The position numbers were made by a program, and so were the translations under genes. Below, one piece after another: positions 32,900 through 42,841 of a stretch of DNA of 64,000 bases. Source of the DNA: Acidaminococcus fermentans DSM 20731 (GTDB taxonomy: Bacteria; Bacillota; Negativicutes; Acidaminococcales; Acidaminococcaceae); the NCBI RefSeq assembly GCF_000025305.1, contig NC_013740.1, forward strand, positions 1,240,001 through 1,304,000, given 5' to 3'. Numbering within the stretch: the stretch's first letter is position 1; every line of letters starts with the position of its first letter. The notes under the pieces are model-generated. The model saw nothing but the letters and a program-made list of their open reading frames with translations, did not search any database and had not been told where the DNA came from.

Positions 32900-35800
32900 T
32901 TATGATTTCTGGATATGCGATCCATACACATCCCGGAAATCACCTCTGTTTTTATCTTCCTTATCATTGATACGGACACGTTCTACCTTATGACGGTCAT
33001 TATCCTTACCAGAAATACGATCCACACGGAACCGGTCAATATTTTGAACTTTGACCAGTTCAGGTCCAAATTCATCCACCGACCGGGCCATATTTCCATC
33101 AGAAGGTGCCCCATTCTGTAAAGCCCGGTAGATGATCGCAGCATACTCATAGCGAGTCATAGAACGATCTCCCTTAAATTCTCCGTCCGGATATCCCTCC
33201 AAGTAGCCTTTTTCGGCCAATGTCTTCACATATTGGTAAGCCCAGTGGTTCTCTGGTACATCAGGGAAGTTCATGCTGTGCGTAGACGCAGGGATCGCCT
33301 TGGCAGGCTGGCCTGATTCATAAGCGGCTAATTTTTTCGTGAGTGTTTCGATTTGGTTTTTCATGGCCAGCATGTCCTTGGCCATGGACACTCTAGAGCG
33401 AGAGATATGGTTCTTTTGTCCAAATTTCCAACTGACTCCTACATTCACCATATTTTCGCCTCCGCTAAAGGAACCGCCCACACTGAACATCGTATCTTCG
33501 TTAGGACGATAATACGCTCCGATAGCGACTGCATGAGCATCTTTATAATTCCCATACCCTGCAGCAAAATCCCATTTGTCATCTGGATCGAAATCCAAAG
33601 GATGCAATCCTGCCAGAGCTGCGGCACCTGCCCCAACACGGTTCACCCGATCTCCCAATCGGCTGATCCGATTTTCCGCACGATACAGCTGGCTTCCATT
33701 TACGGCATCCGTACTGGTCGATGAAATATCTCCAGGAGCTACGTTAGTGATCTTATTTCCACCATTATTCAACCCATCTTTATTGAGCGTAACATCCTGA
33801 CCTGCGGAACCGTTTTGGATTGTCACCCCTCCTGTGGTTATGGTGGTGTCTCCAACGTTGACAGTGCTGGCATTTACCGTCGTGATATTCCCAGTGTCTG
33901 CTGTAACAGTCTTCGTGGTAACCGAATCCAGTCCTTTCAAATCCTTTGAAAGCCGCACTTTCAGGTTATCACTGCCATCAGATACCACTCCGATATTGTC
34001 TTCCATTGACAGTTGAGAAGAATCCTTAATGCCCCCAACGACATTTACTTGCCCATTGAGTTTTTTACTGATTACATTCCCTACGTCACCGCCATACTTC
34101 ATTCCATCGTTCATAGTGGCGACCGTCTGGGTATTCCCATTGTGATCTTCATAGACGATCCGATCAATACCATCTGTGCCATTATAGCCATCCGTGCCGT
34201 CTACTCCATTCACACCTTTTACAACATGGATGTCAGCAGAAGCACCATCCTTGCCATTGATGCCAATATGACCATCGGTACCATTGGTTCCGTCTTTGCC
34301 TATAGAAGAAATGGTAACCCCATCTTTGCCATCAGCACCTTTTACACCGATAGCCCCATTGATGCCATCAGCGCCGTCTTTGCCCTGGCCGCCTACGGTA
34401 ACCGTATCTGCTTTCAGATTCTTGTCCAATCCAATGACCAGATCTCCATTTGCATCCACTACAGTCTTGATGTTGGAAGCATCATATTCTGCGTCTGCTT
34501 TCGTCCCATTCCCTTTGATGGTCATGGTGCTGTTCAGTTTTTTGGCCACAGATCCTGTATTCCCCGCAAACTTCAGTCCATCATCTAATGTGGCAACTTC
34601 ATGGGTGACATGCCCATCATCTTCGTAAACAATACGGGTCATACCATTGGCACCATTGGAACCATCCACGCCGTCCTGACCCTTCGCGGATTTCATGGTA
34701 AGCCCATCTTTCCCGTCTTTTCCATTCATTCCGATAGAGCCATCTTTCCCATTGATGGTAACAGCTGAGCCATCTTTGCCCGCTACACCGATGGAACCGT
34801 CTATACCATTTTCGCCTTTTTCACCCAGATTCAGATTGTCATTGACATTGACCTTGTAGGGATCTTCCGTTGTGCCTGTGCCTGTAACTGTGGTATTTTT
34901 TCCGTCTACCAGTTTGGTGGCATTCTTGGCTATTTCATCTTTCAGCTGGCTGACATTCACCGCATCCGTCTCAGCAGTGCCAGCAGCCACATTGTGGATC
35001 TGGTTGCCGCCATTATCCAGCCCCTTTTCTGTCAAAGAAACTGGAGAAGTCCCTGGTGCCGGATTTTTCGGTTTGATCGTAATACCGCCAGCACCAATCG
35101 TTGTCTCATTCCCATATTTATCCGTAATGGTCGTGCCGCTTCCCTGGGTCACGGTCTTATTTCCGTTCGTATCGGCGGTAGTTACACTGGTTACATTCAA
35201 ATCATCGTTCAGGACCACTTTCATCGTTCCGTTTTCCACTTTCGTAGAAATATTTTTGCCGTCCCCGGTAACTTCAATATCCTCTCCCAGAGATTTGTGG
35301 ACGATATTCCCATCCTGATCCTTTAATCCGAACCCTTTTTCCGTTAAATCAGCAGACTGTTTCGTCAACTGACTGACGTTGACAGCATCTGTATCTGCTG
35401 TACCAGCAGCTACGTTGGTAATTTTCGTGCCGTTGGCATTGATTCCTTCCTTGGTCACAGATGGTCCGCCAGTTATGGTCATGCCCTGATTATTGATGGT
35501 GGTATCTCCAGCCTTTACCGTCTCAGCATTTACGATTTTCGATGTAATACTGTTCAGCCCAGTCACATCTTTTGCCAGTTTCACATTCATCGTATTATTG
35601 GCAGGATCAGCGACCACCCCAATATTATGATCACTTAAATTGCTGCTGTCAGCACCGCCCAAAAGGGACATGGCCTGGTCGGAACCGCGATGGAGCACAT
35701 TGACATCTGCTTCTGAAGTATTGCCAATGGTCGAATTATCTCCAGCAAACCGCAGAGGCCGGGTCATGGTGTAAAGCTGGCTTCCGTTCACAGCATCCGT

Positions 35801-38800
35801 ACTCTTTGCACTGACCAGACCAGCCGCAACGTTCTGGATGCGCCGTTCTTTCCCTACGGAGCCCACCGTTACAATACCAGCAGGGGTCCCCCCAGCATAT
35901 TGATAGGTTCCATTGCTGCTATAAGCATCCTTCCCTTTCGTAGTGGCTCCCGATACAACATAAGCAGAGTTACTGCCCAGATAGACGGAATTCCCCAAAG
36001 TGGCCGTTACATGGCTGCCCAAGATCTGGGTGTTGGACAAATCCGTATTCTGAGTCGTGGCATCAACGGTATTCTGGTTCCCCACGATTTGGATATCTGT
36101 CAGATTCATGTTTTTCTGGTTTTTTGACCGGATGGTGTTTTCCGAACCAGTAATAGTAATATCAGACACACTGCCCGCATCGCCTGCTGTACTTGTATCC
36201 GGATCTCCGGTCACCATATTCTGATTGCCCGTTACAAAGATATTACCAAAAGCTTTCGGGTTGGCAGAATTATTGGAAAGGGATTCCATTTTCAGCACGT
36301 TTTGATTCCCGACAATACGATTGCTGTCCCCTTCCATCCGGTTTTCATTCCCAAAGATCCCAGAATTCGAAGCACTTACATCAGCAGCTGTACCTGTTGC
36401 AGCCGTACTGTTCTGGCTGCCCAAAACATATGTATTTGCTCCCGTGACCCTGTTTTTAGTGCCGATCGCCCCGGAAGAAACACCTTCTGCCTGTGCATTC
36501 GTACCCACTGCGAGAGCATTTTCTGCCAGTGCCTGAGCCGTATCACCAATAGCGGAAGCACTTTTGCTGTTGCTCTTGGCATCGCTGCCGATGGCGATGG
36601 CTTTGTCATCAGAAACGCCAGCAGAATAGCCAATGGCCACAGCTTTATCTACACTGCTTCCACCATTTTTTATAGAGGAGGTTGCCAAAGACCCTATTGC
36701 CAGAGAATGATTTCCGGCTGCCTGAGCGCCAGCCCCGATTGCCGTGTTATATTGATAACCGCTGATGGCTAACGTCTGTTTCAGGCTGCCCGGGTTAGCC
36801 GGATCTTCATAACCGGCTCCCACTGTGATACTGCCAAGGCTCTGTGCTTCCGTATTATTCCCCAGGGCAACACTCCTGTCACCTAAAGCTTTGGCGCTCA
36901 CGCCAGCTGCCATAGAGTCTTCCCCGGTGGCCAAATCGTTATCATAATTATTCAGATTGGCAGATTTTACAGAGTAGTAATGTGTTTTTGCCGTATCGAC
37001 GATCTCATTGACCTGAGCGACATTCGCAGCATCAGTCCCCAGTGTCCCTGCAGCGACATTATGGATTTTCGTTCCCTTATTGTCATGATTGCGAAGGGTA
37101 ATACTGTCTCCCTCTCCAGAAGTGACCGTATCATAATATACCCCACTTGCCGTTGCAGAAGAAACATTCGCATTGACCTGAGCTACCGTAGCGTCTATTG
37201 ATTTTTTGAGCTGTGCCACAGTGACGGCATCCTGATCCAGTGCCCCGTCAGCAACGTTGGTGATGCGGCGCAAAGCCGATGCACTGCCGACTGAAACAGC
37301 CGTCTTAGGGGCCGCTTGGCCCGTCAGATATCCGGTTCCACTGATCATTGCGGCATTCGCTACGGAATCATTGCCGATGGCAACATTGCCTTCTGAAGCT
37401 TTTGCCCCCTGCCCCAAAGCCACACTGGCTGCATCTGCTGCCTGGGCGTTAAACCCAACTGCCGTAGATCCATTTCCATTCGCTTGGGCCTGATAGCCTA
37501 CGGCTACAGCGTCATCGGCAGCCTTTGTCTCACTGCCCAATGCTGTAGATTGGATCCGAGAAACAGCCGCATCATTTTTGTTCGCATGATAGCCGATAGA
37601 AACATTTTTCCCTTCCGATGTGTTTCCGCCAGCCCCGATGTTAGTTCCAGCTTCAGAACCAATGGCTACATTATGGTCGCTTTTGACATCATTTCCCGTT
37701 TTATAGCCAATTGCAATATTTTGCTGTCCGTCAATATTGTTGCCGGCACCATCGCCAATGACCACATGGGATCCTTTGGCCCCTAATACATCCCCTACCA
37801 TACCTACCCCTGCATTCGGGCCAAGTACGACAGACCGGACGGCATTGGCACTGGCATCTTTACCCAAAACCACAGAAGCACTGCTCCCAGCAGCGGCTCC
37901 GTTCCCAATAGCTACGGCATCTGCCCCACTGGCCTGCGCACTCTTCCCCATAGCCAGGGCATCTGCTCCACTGGCTGCTGCCTCCGTTCCAACCGCAATG
38001 CTGGCAGCTCCAGAAGCAGCCGCACTTTTACCTAGCGCCATTGCCTCTTCTGCCTCAGCCTTTGCGCTGTCTCCCATTGCTACAGCACTATGACTGTTTT
38101 TCGTCACAGCAGCGCTGTTGCCCATCGCAATTGCATGATTCGAAGCGACCGTGCTGGCCTTCGTTCCAATTGCCATACTGTTATTGTTGAGCTGAGCGTT
38201 TGTCCCGTCATTATAGACCGTCGCTCCATCCCCCAGGGCAATCGAAGAATTTCCCCGAGCATTGGCTGCATCGCCGATGGATATGCTGGATTTGCCTCCG
38301 CCTGTAACCACAGTGGAGCTATCACCATCAGACGTCATACCGTTGAAAGATCCGCTGACAGCTTTTCGGCCAATGGCAATACTGTTTTCAGCAAATGAAG
38401 CAGAACGAGCAGCATCGCCCAGGGCTACAGAATCTTTGCCATTCGCTTTTGCACTGACACCGATGGCAACAGCATCTTTACCCGCAGCTGCAGCGTCCTC
38501 TCCTGTGGAATTGGCGCGGAAATACTTCATTCCCGGTTTTGTTTTATCCAATCCCAAAGCAGAATTCACATTTTTTAGCTCTGTAATATCGGCTGTATTA
38601 TTGTTGATTTTTCCTGTATTAGTCGTAATTGCATTTTTATTTGCTGTAATATCCGTCTTGTTTTGCTGGATTTCATTGGCATTCTGGTTAATCCCAGCCT
38701 TATTGTTAGCAATCTCTGTGCTGTTATCCGCAATTTTGTCAGTATTGGCAGCAATAGCTGTTTGGTTATTTTGTACATCTGTTTTAACTGCATCCACTTC

Positions 38801-39103
38801 TGCACTGGTTGCGACCCCATCAGTGGATATTGTGATTGTCTTTGTTGTGTCGTCTTTAGTTACAGAGATGTTAGTTCCGGCATTCAAAATATCACCGTCA
38901 TGAACAACTTCTGCGTTAACATAATGCACACTTCCAAATACGAACATAGCTGTTAATACGGTGCTAGTCAGTGCCTTCCCAGATTTAACAATCGATCTTA
39001 ATAAAGAATTTCCCGATGTTTTTCCGCCATTTTTTGCTAATTCTGAAACAACCTGGTACTGCCCTTTTGCGCGATTGAATATAACCTTGTAAACCCTATT
39101 CAA
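32900..39103 (-). CDS. Trimeric autotransporter adhesin with C-terminal SLH domain (2067 aa)
   Basis: Starts at TTG (39103) after AAAGGAGGCGATTAGA. Order: ESPR extended signal (MNRVYKVIFNRAKGQYQVVS, 1-24) and signal peptide; coiled coil (~95-180); many YadA-type head repeats (AxAxGxxSxAxG pattern, for example GKDAVAIGVSAKANGKDSVA); neck/HIM repeats (TKITNVAAGTADTDAVNVSQ); collagen-like Gly-X-Y stretches (~1400-1700, GADGKDGVTIS); YadA anchor barrel (~1815-1896) and, unusually, a coiled coil and one SLH domain (~1944-1995, PDVPENHWAYQYVKTLAEKG) after the barrel. Surface adhesin; the SLH part would face the periplasm and could bind peptidoglycan. Confidence 0.92.
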   Translation of the reverse strand: MNRVYKVIFNRAKGQYQVVSELAKNGGKTSGNSLLRSIVKSGKALTSTVLTAMFVFGSVHYVNAEVVHDGDILNAGTNISVTKDDTTKTITISTDGVATSAEVDAVKTDVQNNQTAIAANTDKIADNSTEIANNKAGINQNANEIQQNKTDITANKNAITTNTGKINNNTADITELKNVNSALGLDKTKPGMKYFRANSTGEDAAAAGKDAVAIGVSAKANGKDSVALGDAARSASFAENSIAIGRKAVSGSFNGMTSDGDSSTVVTGGGKSSISIGDAANARGNSSIALGDGATVYNDGTNAQLNNNSMAIGTKASTVASNHAIAMGNSAAVTKNSHSAVAMGDSAKAEAEEAMALGKSAAASGAASIAVGTEAAASGADALAMGKSAQASGADAVAIGNGAAAGSSASVVLGKDASANAVRSVVLGPNAGVGMVGDVLGAKGSHVVIGDGAGNNIDGQQNIAIGYKTGNDVKSDHNVAIGSEAGTNIGAGGNTSEGKNVSIGYHANKNDAAVSRIQSTALGSETKAADDAVAVGYQAQANGNGSTAVGFNAQAADAASVALGQGAKASEGNVAIGNDSVANAAMISGTGYLTGQAAPKTAVSVGSASALRRITNVADGALDQDAVTVAQLKKSIDATVAQVNANVSSATASGVYYDTVTSGEGDSITLRNHDNKGTKIHNVAAGTLGTDAANVAQVNEIVDTAKTHYYSVKSANLNNYDNDLATGEDSMAAGVSAKALGDRSVALGNNTEAQSLGSITVGAGYEDPANPGSLKQTLAISGYQYNTAIGAGAQAAGNHSLAIGSLATSSIKNGGSSVDKAVAIGYSAGVSDDKAIAIGSDAKSNSKSASAIGDTAQALAENALAVGTNAQAEGVSSGAIGTKNRVTGANTYVLGSQNSTAATGTAADVSASNSGIFGNENRMEGDSNRIVGNQNVLKMESLSNNSANPKAFGNIFVTGNQNMVTGDPDTSTAGDAGSVSDITITGSENTIRSKNQKNMNLTDIQIVGNQNTVDATTQNTDLSNTQILGSHVTATLGNSVYLGSNSAYVVSGATTKGKDAYSSNGTYQYAGGTPAGIVTVGSVGKERRIQNVAAGLVSAKSTDAVNGSQLYTMTRPLRFAGDNSTIGNTSEADVNVLHRGSDQAMSLLGGADSSNLSDHNIGVVADPANNTMNVKLAKDVTGLNSITSKIVNAETVKAGDTTINNQGMTITGGPSVTKEGINANGTKITNVAAGTADTDAVNVSQLTKQSADLTEKGFGLKDQDGNIVHKSLGEDIEVTGDGKNISTKVENGTMKVVLNDDLNVTSVTTADTNGNKTVTQGSGTTITDKYGNETTIGAGGITIKPKNPAPGTSPVSLTEKGLDNGGNQIHNVAAGTAETDAVNVSQLKDEIAKNATKLVDGKNTTVTGTGTTEDPYKVNVNDNLNLGEKGENGIDGSIGVAGKDGSAVTINGKDGSIGMNGKDGKDGLTMKSAKGQDGVDGSNGANGMTRIVYEDDGHVTHEVATLDDGLKFAGNTGSVAKKLNSTMTIKGNGTKADAEYDASNIKTVVDANGDLVIGLDKNLKADTVTVGGQGKDGADGINGAIGVKGADGKDGVTISSIGKDGTNGTDGHIGINGKDGASADIHVVKGVNGVDGTDGYNGTDGIDRIVYEDHNGNTQTVATMNDGMKYGGDVGNVISKKLNGQVNVVGGIKDSSQLSMEDNIGVVSDGSDNLKVRLSKDLKGLDSVTTKTVTADTGNITTVNASTVNVGDTTITTGGVTIQNGSAGQDVTLNKDGLNNGGNKITNVAPGDISSTSTDAVNGSQLYRAENRISRLGDRVNRVGAGAAALAGLHPLDFDPDDKWDFAAGYGNYKDAHAVAIGAYYRPNEDTMFSVGGSFSGGENMVNVGVSWKFGQKNHISRSRVSMAKDMLAMKNQIETLTKKLAAYESGQPAKAIPASTHSMNFPDVPENHWAYQYVKTLAEKGYLEGYPDGEFKGDRSMTRYEYAAIIYRALQNGAPSDGNMARSVDEFGPELVKVQNIDRFRVDRISGKDNDRHKVERVRINDKEDKNRGDFRDVYGSHIQKS

Positions 39104-39578
39104 TCTAATCGCCTCCTTTTGAAAAAATATTCATTTATGCAGCAAAATCATAGAAGTAATTTTGTCATTTCATAAATTTGTTTTGCCTTATTCTATCATT
39201 CTTATTTCTACTTAACAATATATTTTTCTATATTTTTATAAACTTTTATGTATAGTCATATATCTATATATTGACATATTTTGTTTTATTTAGTGTATTC
39301 CCTACTATATATAGTGGTTTTTGTTTATTAATTACAAAGCTATTTAAAATATGTCCTACTGTAAATGTACGAAAATCCATAATTATATTTTATCTATATA
39401 ATTATGGATTTTCTGCTGCTATGAGTTTATGTTTTTGATAGTTTATTCTATTTATGCATATTTATTCATTTTAAATAGTGCTCTGAAAATACGCTCACGA
39501 GACCCTTGTTGCTCTCAACCTCGTTAGACCAATTATTCTAGCTTACTAGGCACATCATGTTTCAAAGCTTTGCTTCTT
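39104..39578. other. AT-rich intergenic with a perfect 17-bp inverted repeat
   Basis: No gene. GAAAATCCATAATTATA (39371-39387) and TATAATTATGGATTTTC (39397-39413) form a perfect stem with a 9-nt loop. Long AT-rich runs nearer 39104-39300 probably hold the adhesin promoter, which I cannot place. Confidence 0.5.
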
Positions 39579-40678
39579 TTACGTCTGTATTTCCGTTCCA
39601 TCACAAAATGTTATCCTCATATCTTTCTCACTATATATTGTTATAAAATCCAATAGACTCACCCATAAATTTTCATCAAACTCGGTGATAATTCCTTGCT
39701 TTTCGAGCACACCAATAAATTCGCCTATCTGAGCACTGTATCGTACTTTTTCTCGTTTCCGTTTCTGGATCTCTTCCTGGACCCATTCAAAGACTTGCGG
39801 ACTTATAATGGCTTCATGATTATGTTCCACATAATACTGTGGTACTTCGCCTTCATTATTTTTCATTTTTTTCGTAAGGAAGTTAATTGTGAGTCGTTTC
39901 TGCAATAAGACATCACCTTTATATTTTTCATTCGTTAAAATGCTTCGTACTGTTCCTGCACACCAAGAAGTCTTCCCTGCTGAACTTTTAATACCATCTT
40001 CCGTCAGCTTACGGGCAATAGAATGATATGTATATCCGCTAAGAAATAGCCCGTATATTTTTTTATAGTTTCCGCCTGCTCTTTGTTGATTACCAGATTA
40101 CCATCTGCACCTCTCTCATATCCAAGAAAATGACTAAATGCAAGACTAACTTTTCCATCAGCAAATCGCTTCCGATGTCCCCAAGTAACGTTCTCTGAGA
40201 TACTCCGGCTTTCTTCTTGTGCTAGGGAACTCATGATCGTAATGAGAAGTTCTCCTTTTGCATCCAGTGTCCAAATGTTTTCTTTTTCAAAATAAATTTC
40301 TATGCCCTTATCTTTTAACTTACGTACAGTCATTAAACTGTCTACTGTATTCCGTGCAAAACGGCTAACAGACTTTGTGATGATAAGGTCTATTTTCCCC
40401 GAGAGGGCATCCTCTATCATTCGTTTGAACCCTTCTCGATGCTTTGTATTGGTGGCTGAGATACCTTCATCAGTATACATTCCAGCGAATTCCCAGTCAG
40501 ATCGGCTTTTAATGTAACGCGTATAATAATCAACTTGTGCCTCATAACTGGTAAGCTGTTCGTCATGATCTGTTGAAATTCTTGCATAACCTGCAACCTT
40601 CCGTTTCTTCCGGCTGTTAATCGGAGCCGCTGTATAACGGCTGATTGTCGCCGGAATTGCTCTTACTATTCTTTCCAT
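39579..40678 (-). pseudogene. Large serine recombinase, decayed
   Basis: The N-terminal resolvase domain is intact (VAGYARISTDHDEQLTSYEA with the catalytic Ser; then ITKSVSRFARNTVDSL). A frameshift near 40030 separates it from the continuation (GIKSSAGKTSWCAGTVRSIL ... VPQYYVEHNHEAIISPQVFE). The zinc-ribbon region normally following QEEIQKRKREKVR is deleted, and the C-terminal tail (LEKQGIITEFDENLW) resumes directly. Tn4451/TnpX-type recombinase, not functional. Overlaps the upstream intact recombinase by 13 bp. Confidence 0.8.
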
Positions 40679-41964
40679 CGGTTATCATCTCTCCTCCATT
40701 CCTTTTTTAACTCCATTATTTTCACTTTTGCTTCTGGGTTCTTGCTTCTTGCCAATTTCATAAGGTCATGCATATATCTCCGGTATGCTGCACTGTGGCG
40801 GCACCTATGTATTTTTTCTTTATATTGCCTGGTCTCTGTATGTCCATCCTTGAAATAAAAGACTACTTCGCCGTTTTGGATGACAGCCTTTTCCAGAAGT
40901 TCATCCATTCTTCCTTCATCAAAGAAAGCCATTCCCAATACAGAAGCTGTCAAATTTTTCATAGTGCTATCCTTGATGGAGCCATTGCCACATTTGCCGG
41001 CGCAGCGCCAGTACCGTTCCTTTCCACCATCAAGACAGGTGTTAATGGACCAGTTTGCCAAAGCCCCTAGTTTCCTGCGCCGTTCCTGCTCCGCCTGTAC
41101 CTTTTGATAGACTTCCATAGGGATGATGGCTTCATGGGTATTTCCCACGAAATATTGAGGTAACTCCCCACGGTTGATTTTTGTCTTTCCTGTAATGGGG
41201 TCCGTAACATATTCTTTCTGAAATAGCAGGTTGCCGGTATAAGTAATATTCTTTAATATCGCCCGAATGGACGTATTACTAAAATGTTTTCCATTGGAGG
41301 ATTTCACTCCCCGTTCAGCCAGTTGCTTTTCTGTAGCCTCAGCGGATAGCCCATTCAAGAAATTATCATAAATGAGCTTTATCACAGCCGCTTCTTTCGG
41401 TTCAATAACAAGCTGGTCACCTTTCCAACGGTATCCATAGATTCTAAAGCGTCCGTTGGGAATCCCTTTTGCAAAACGCTTCCGGGTTCCCCATTTCACA
41501 TTCGTACTGATGGAGCGGCTTTCCTTCTGAGCAAAGGATGCTAAGATTGTCAGCATCAATTCGCCATCACCACTCATGGTATGGATATTTTCCTTTTCAA
41601 ACCATACCTCGATACCCAGTTTTTTCAAGTGTCGAACAGTACGCAGTAGGTCTACCGTGTTACGGGCAAAGCGCTGGATGGATTTTGTAAGAATAATATC
41701 AATCTTCCCTGCTTTAGCATCTTCCAGCATCCGCCGGAATTCCTGTCGCTTTTTTATTCCCGTCCCGGAAATCCCGTAGTCAGCGTAGACCCCGGCGTAT
41801 TCCCATTCCGGGTTCTTCTGTATCAGACTGCTGTAATAGCTAATCTGGGCTGAAAGGGAATGGTGCATTCGTTCCGATTCCATGGATACTCGGGCATATG
41901 CAGCCACTTTTTTACGTGGCCTGAGATTAGGAACGCTTTGCTCGATTTTACGAATTGTCCGCAT
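40666..41964 (-). CDS. Large serine recombinase (432 aa)
   Basis: Starts MRTIRKIEQSVPNLRPR with GAAGGAGTTGATACT. Resolvase domain: VAAYARVSMESERMHHSLSA (catalytic Ser), ILTKSIQRFARNTVDLL; then the recombinase domain (AVIKLIYDNFLNGLSAEATE; FSNTSIRAILKNITYTGNLL) and a short Cys motif region (CLDGGKERYWRCAGKCG). The zinc ribbon is shorter than usual, lacking one CxxC, which may reduce function. It would integrate or excise a conjugative or mobilisable element. Confidence 0.85.
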   Translation of the reverse strand: MRTIRKIEQSVPNLRPRKKVAAYARVSMESERMHHSLSAQISYYSSLIQKNPEWEYAGVYADYGISGTGIKKRQEFRRMLEDAKAGKIDIILTKSIQRFARNTVDLLRTVRHLKKLGIEVWFEKENIHTMSGDGELMLTILASFAQKESRSISTNVKWGTRKRFAKGIPNGRFRIYGYRWKGDQLVIEPKEAAVIKLIYDNFLNGLSAEATEKQLAERGVKSSNGKHFSNTSIRAILKNITYTGNLLFQKEYVTDPITGKTKINRGELPQYFVGNTHEAIIPMEVYQKVQAEQERRRKLGALANWSINTCLDGGKERYWRCAGKCGNGSIKDSTMKNLTASVLGMAFFDEGRMDELLEKAVIQNGEVVFYFKDGHTETRQYKEKIHRCRHSAAYRRYMHDLMKLARSKNPEAKVKIMELKKEWRRDDNRWKE

Positions 41965-42009
41965 AGTATCAACTCCTTCCAACACCATATATCACTCTGT
42001 TTGATACAA

Positions 42010-42174
42010 TTAGCAAGTAAATAAGTCCCCAGAAAACGGCTGGTATCGTCGGAGCATGTCGCGCTCAAAGTCATGATATTCCTTTTCTGTGATGAGCTTC
42101 TTGGCCAGCATCTTCCGAGCCAAATGCAGGGTCACCTGGAAAGCTACTTCTTGTTGAAACGTCTTCTTATCCAT
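42010..42174 (-). CDS. SHOCT-like small protein (54 aa)
   Basis: MDKKTFQQEVAFQVTLHLAR then MLAKKLITEKEYHDFERDML and RRYQP. The 'Ll..GlIt.eEy..fk..l..ry' pattern is a SHOCT domain, a short module often next to serine recombinases of mobile elements. Ribosome site AGAGGTG. It overlaps the upstream zinc-finger remnant (stop inside its start region). Confidence 0.7.
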   Translation of the reverse strand: MDKKTFQQEVAFQVTLHLARKMLAKKLITEKEYHDFERDMLRRYQPFSGDLFTC

Positions 42175-42522
42175 GGCGAACACCTCTAAACCGGTAAGCA
42201 ATATAGCAGTCATGGGAGCAGAACTTTCTGTGGCTATCCCCGTAGACCATGAACTCTTTTCCACAGGCAGGGCAGGTAAAAGTATAGTTTGCTTTCCTCC
42301 GCACCAGGTTCAGATGGTTATTCCACCACTTATTGCGGCAAGCGTCCGAGCAGAAGCGTTTCCTCTTCCGGCCAGGATTCTGTGTGATCGGTTTGCCACA
42401 CTCTTCACAGACAGTTCCCGTCTTTGGCGCTGTAAGGCTATTCCTCCTGCAGAAAGATTTTACTGTGTTGATAGAAATCCCAAGCTCGGTAGCTATGCTG
42501 CCATACCCTGCTCCATCCCGGC
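42167..42522 (-). pseudogene. HTH/zinc-finger regulator, 5'-truncated
   Basis: The frame reads GYGSIATELGISINTVKSFC (HTH), then CEECGKPITQ, RFCSDACRNKWWNNHL, FTCPACGKEF and KFCSHDCYIAYRF. This matches the family sometimes annotated 'sigma-70 subunit' in conjugative elements. The N-terminal ~10 residues and start codon are missing; an unrelated fragment begins at the junction near 42522. Probably not expressed. Confidence 0.75.
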
Positions 42523-42710
42523 GAGGAATTTACTGTGGCATGACAGCTCAAGACATTATTGATGCTTATGGCCAGCCTTCGTTCTCATACAATGGGAAGA
42601 ATAGTACAATGGATACCTCCATAGTTTATGAAGTAGAGGATAGAATTGACCTGATATTTGATTTGTTAAATAATAAAATTACTTGCATTCGATTTGGAGA
42701 ATTTGACTAA
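42522..42710 (+). pseudogene. Secreted-protein C-terminal fragment
   Basis: RGIYCGMTAQDIIDAYGQPS and VYEVEDRIDLIFDLLNNKIT resemble the C-terminal unit of the secreted protein at 16042-16548 (GVTVGEYKTQILKAYGRPAY). No signal peptide or start remains; truncated at the junction with the zinc-finger remnant. Confidence 0.6.
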
Positions 42711-42810
42711 ACTCCTAAACATTAACAATTTCTTTAATCACTCTAACCGCCGATAATAGCAAGTACTTCTCACTTACTAGTCCACGAAATATTCAGTTTT
42801 TTAAGGTACA

Positions 42811-42841
42811 AAAAAAGAGCCTACCAAAGGCTCTCTTTTTA
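42811..42841 (-). terminator. Terminator after the 147-aa gene
   Basis: AGAGCC / GGCTCT hairpin flanked by A6 and T5 runs; it closes the leftward gene ending at 42842. Confidence 0.75.

Noticed and set aside
32915-38956. Many plus-strand ORFs inside the adhesin gene
   Set aside because: The repetitive adhesin sequence keeps opposite frames open; none has a ribosome site or a recognisable domain.
40666-41988. Start of the serine recombinase at 41988
   Set aside because: The ATG at 41964 has GAAGGAG at proper spacing; the earlier start has none.
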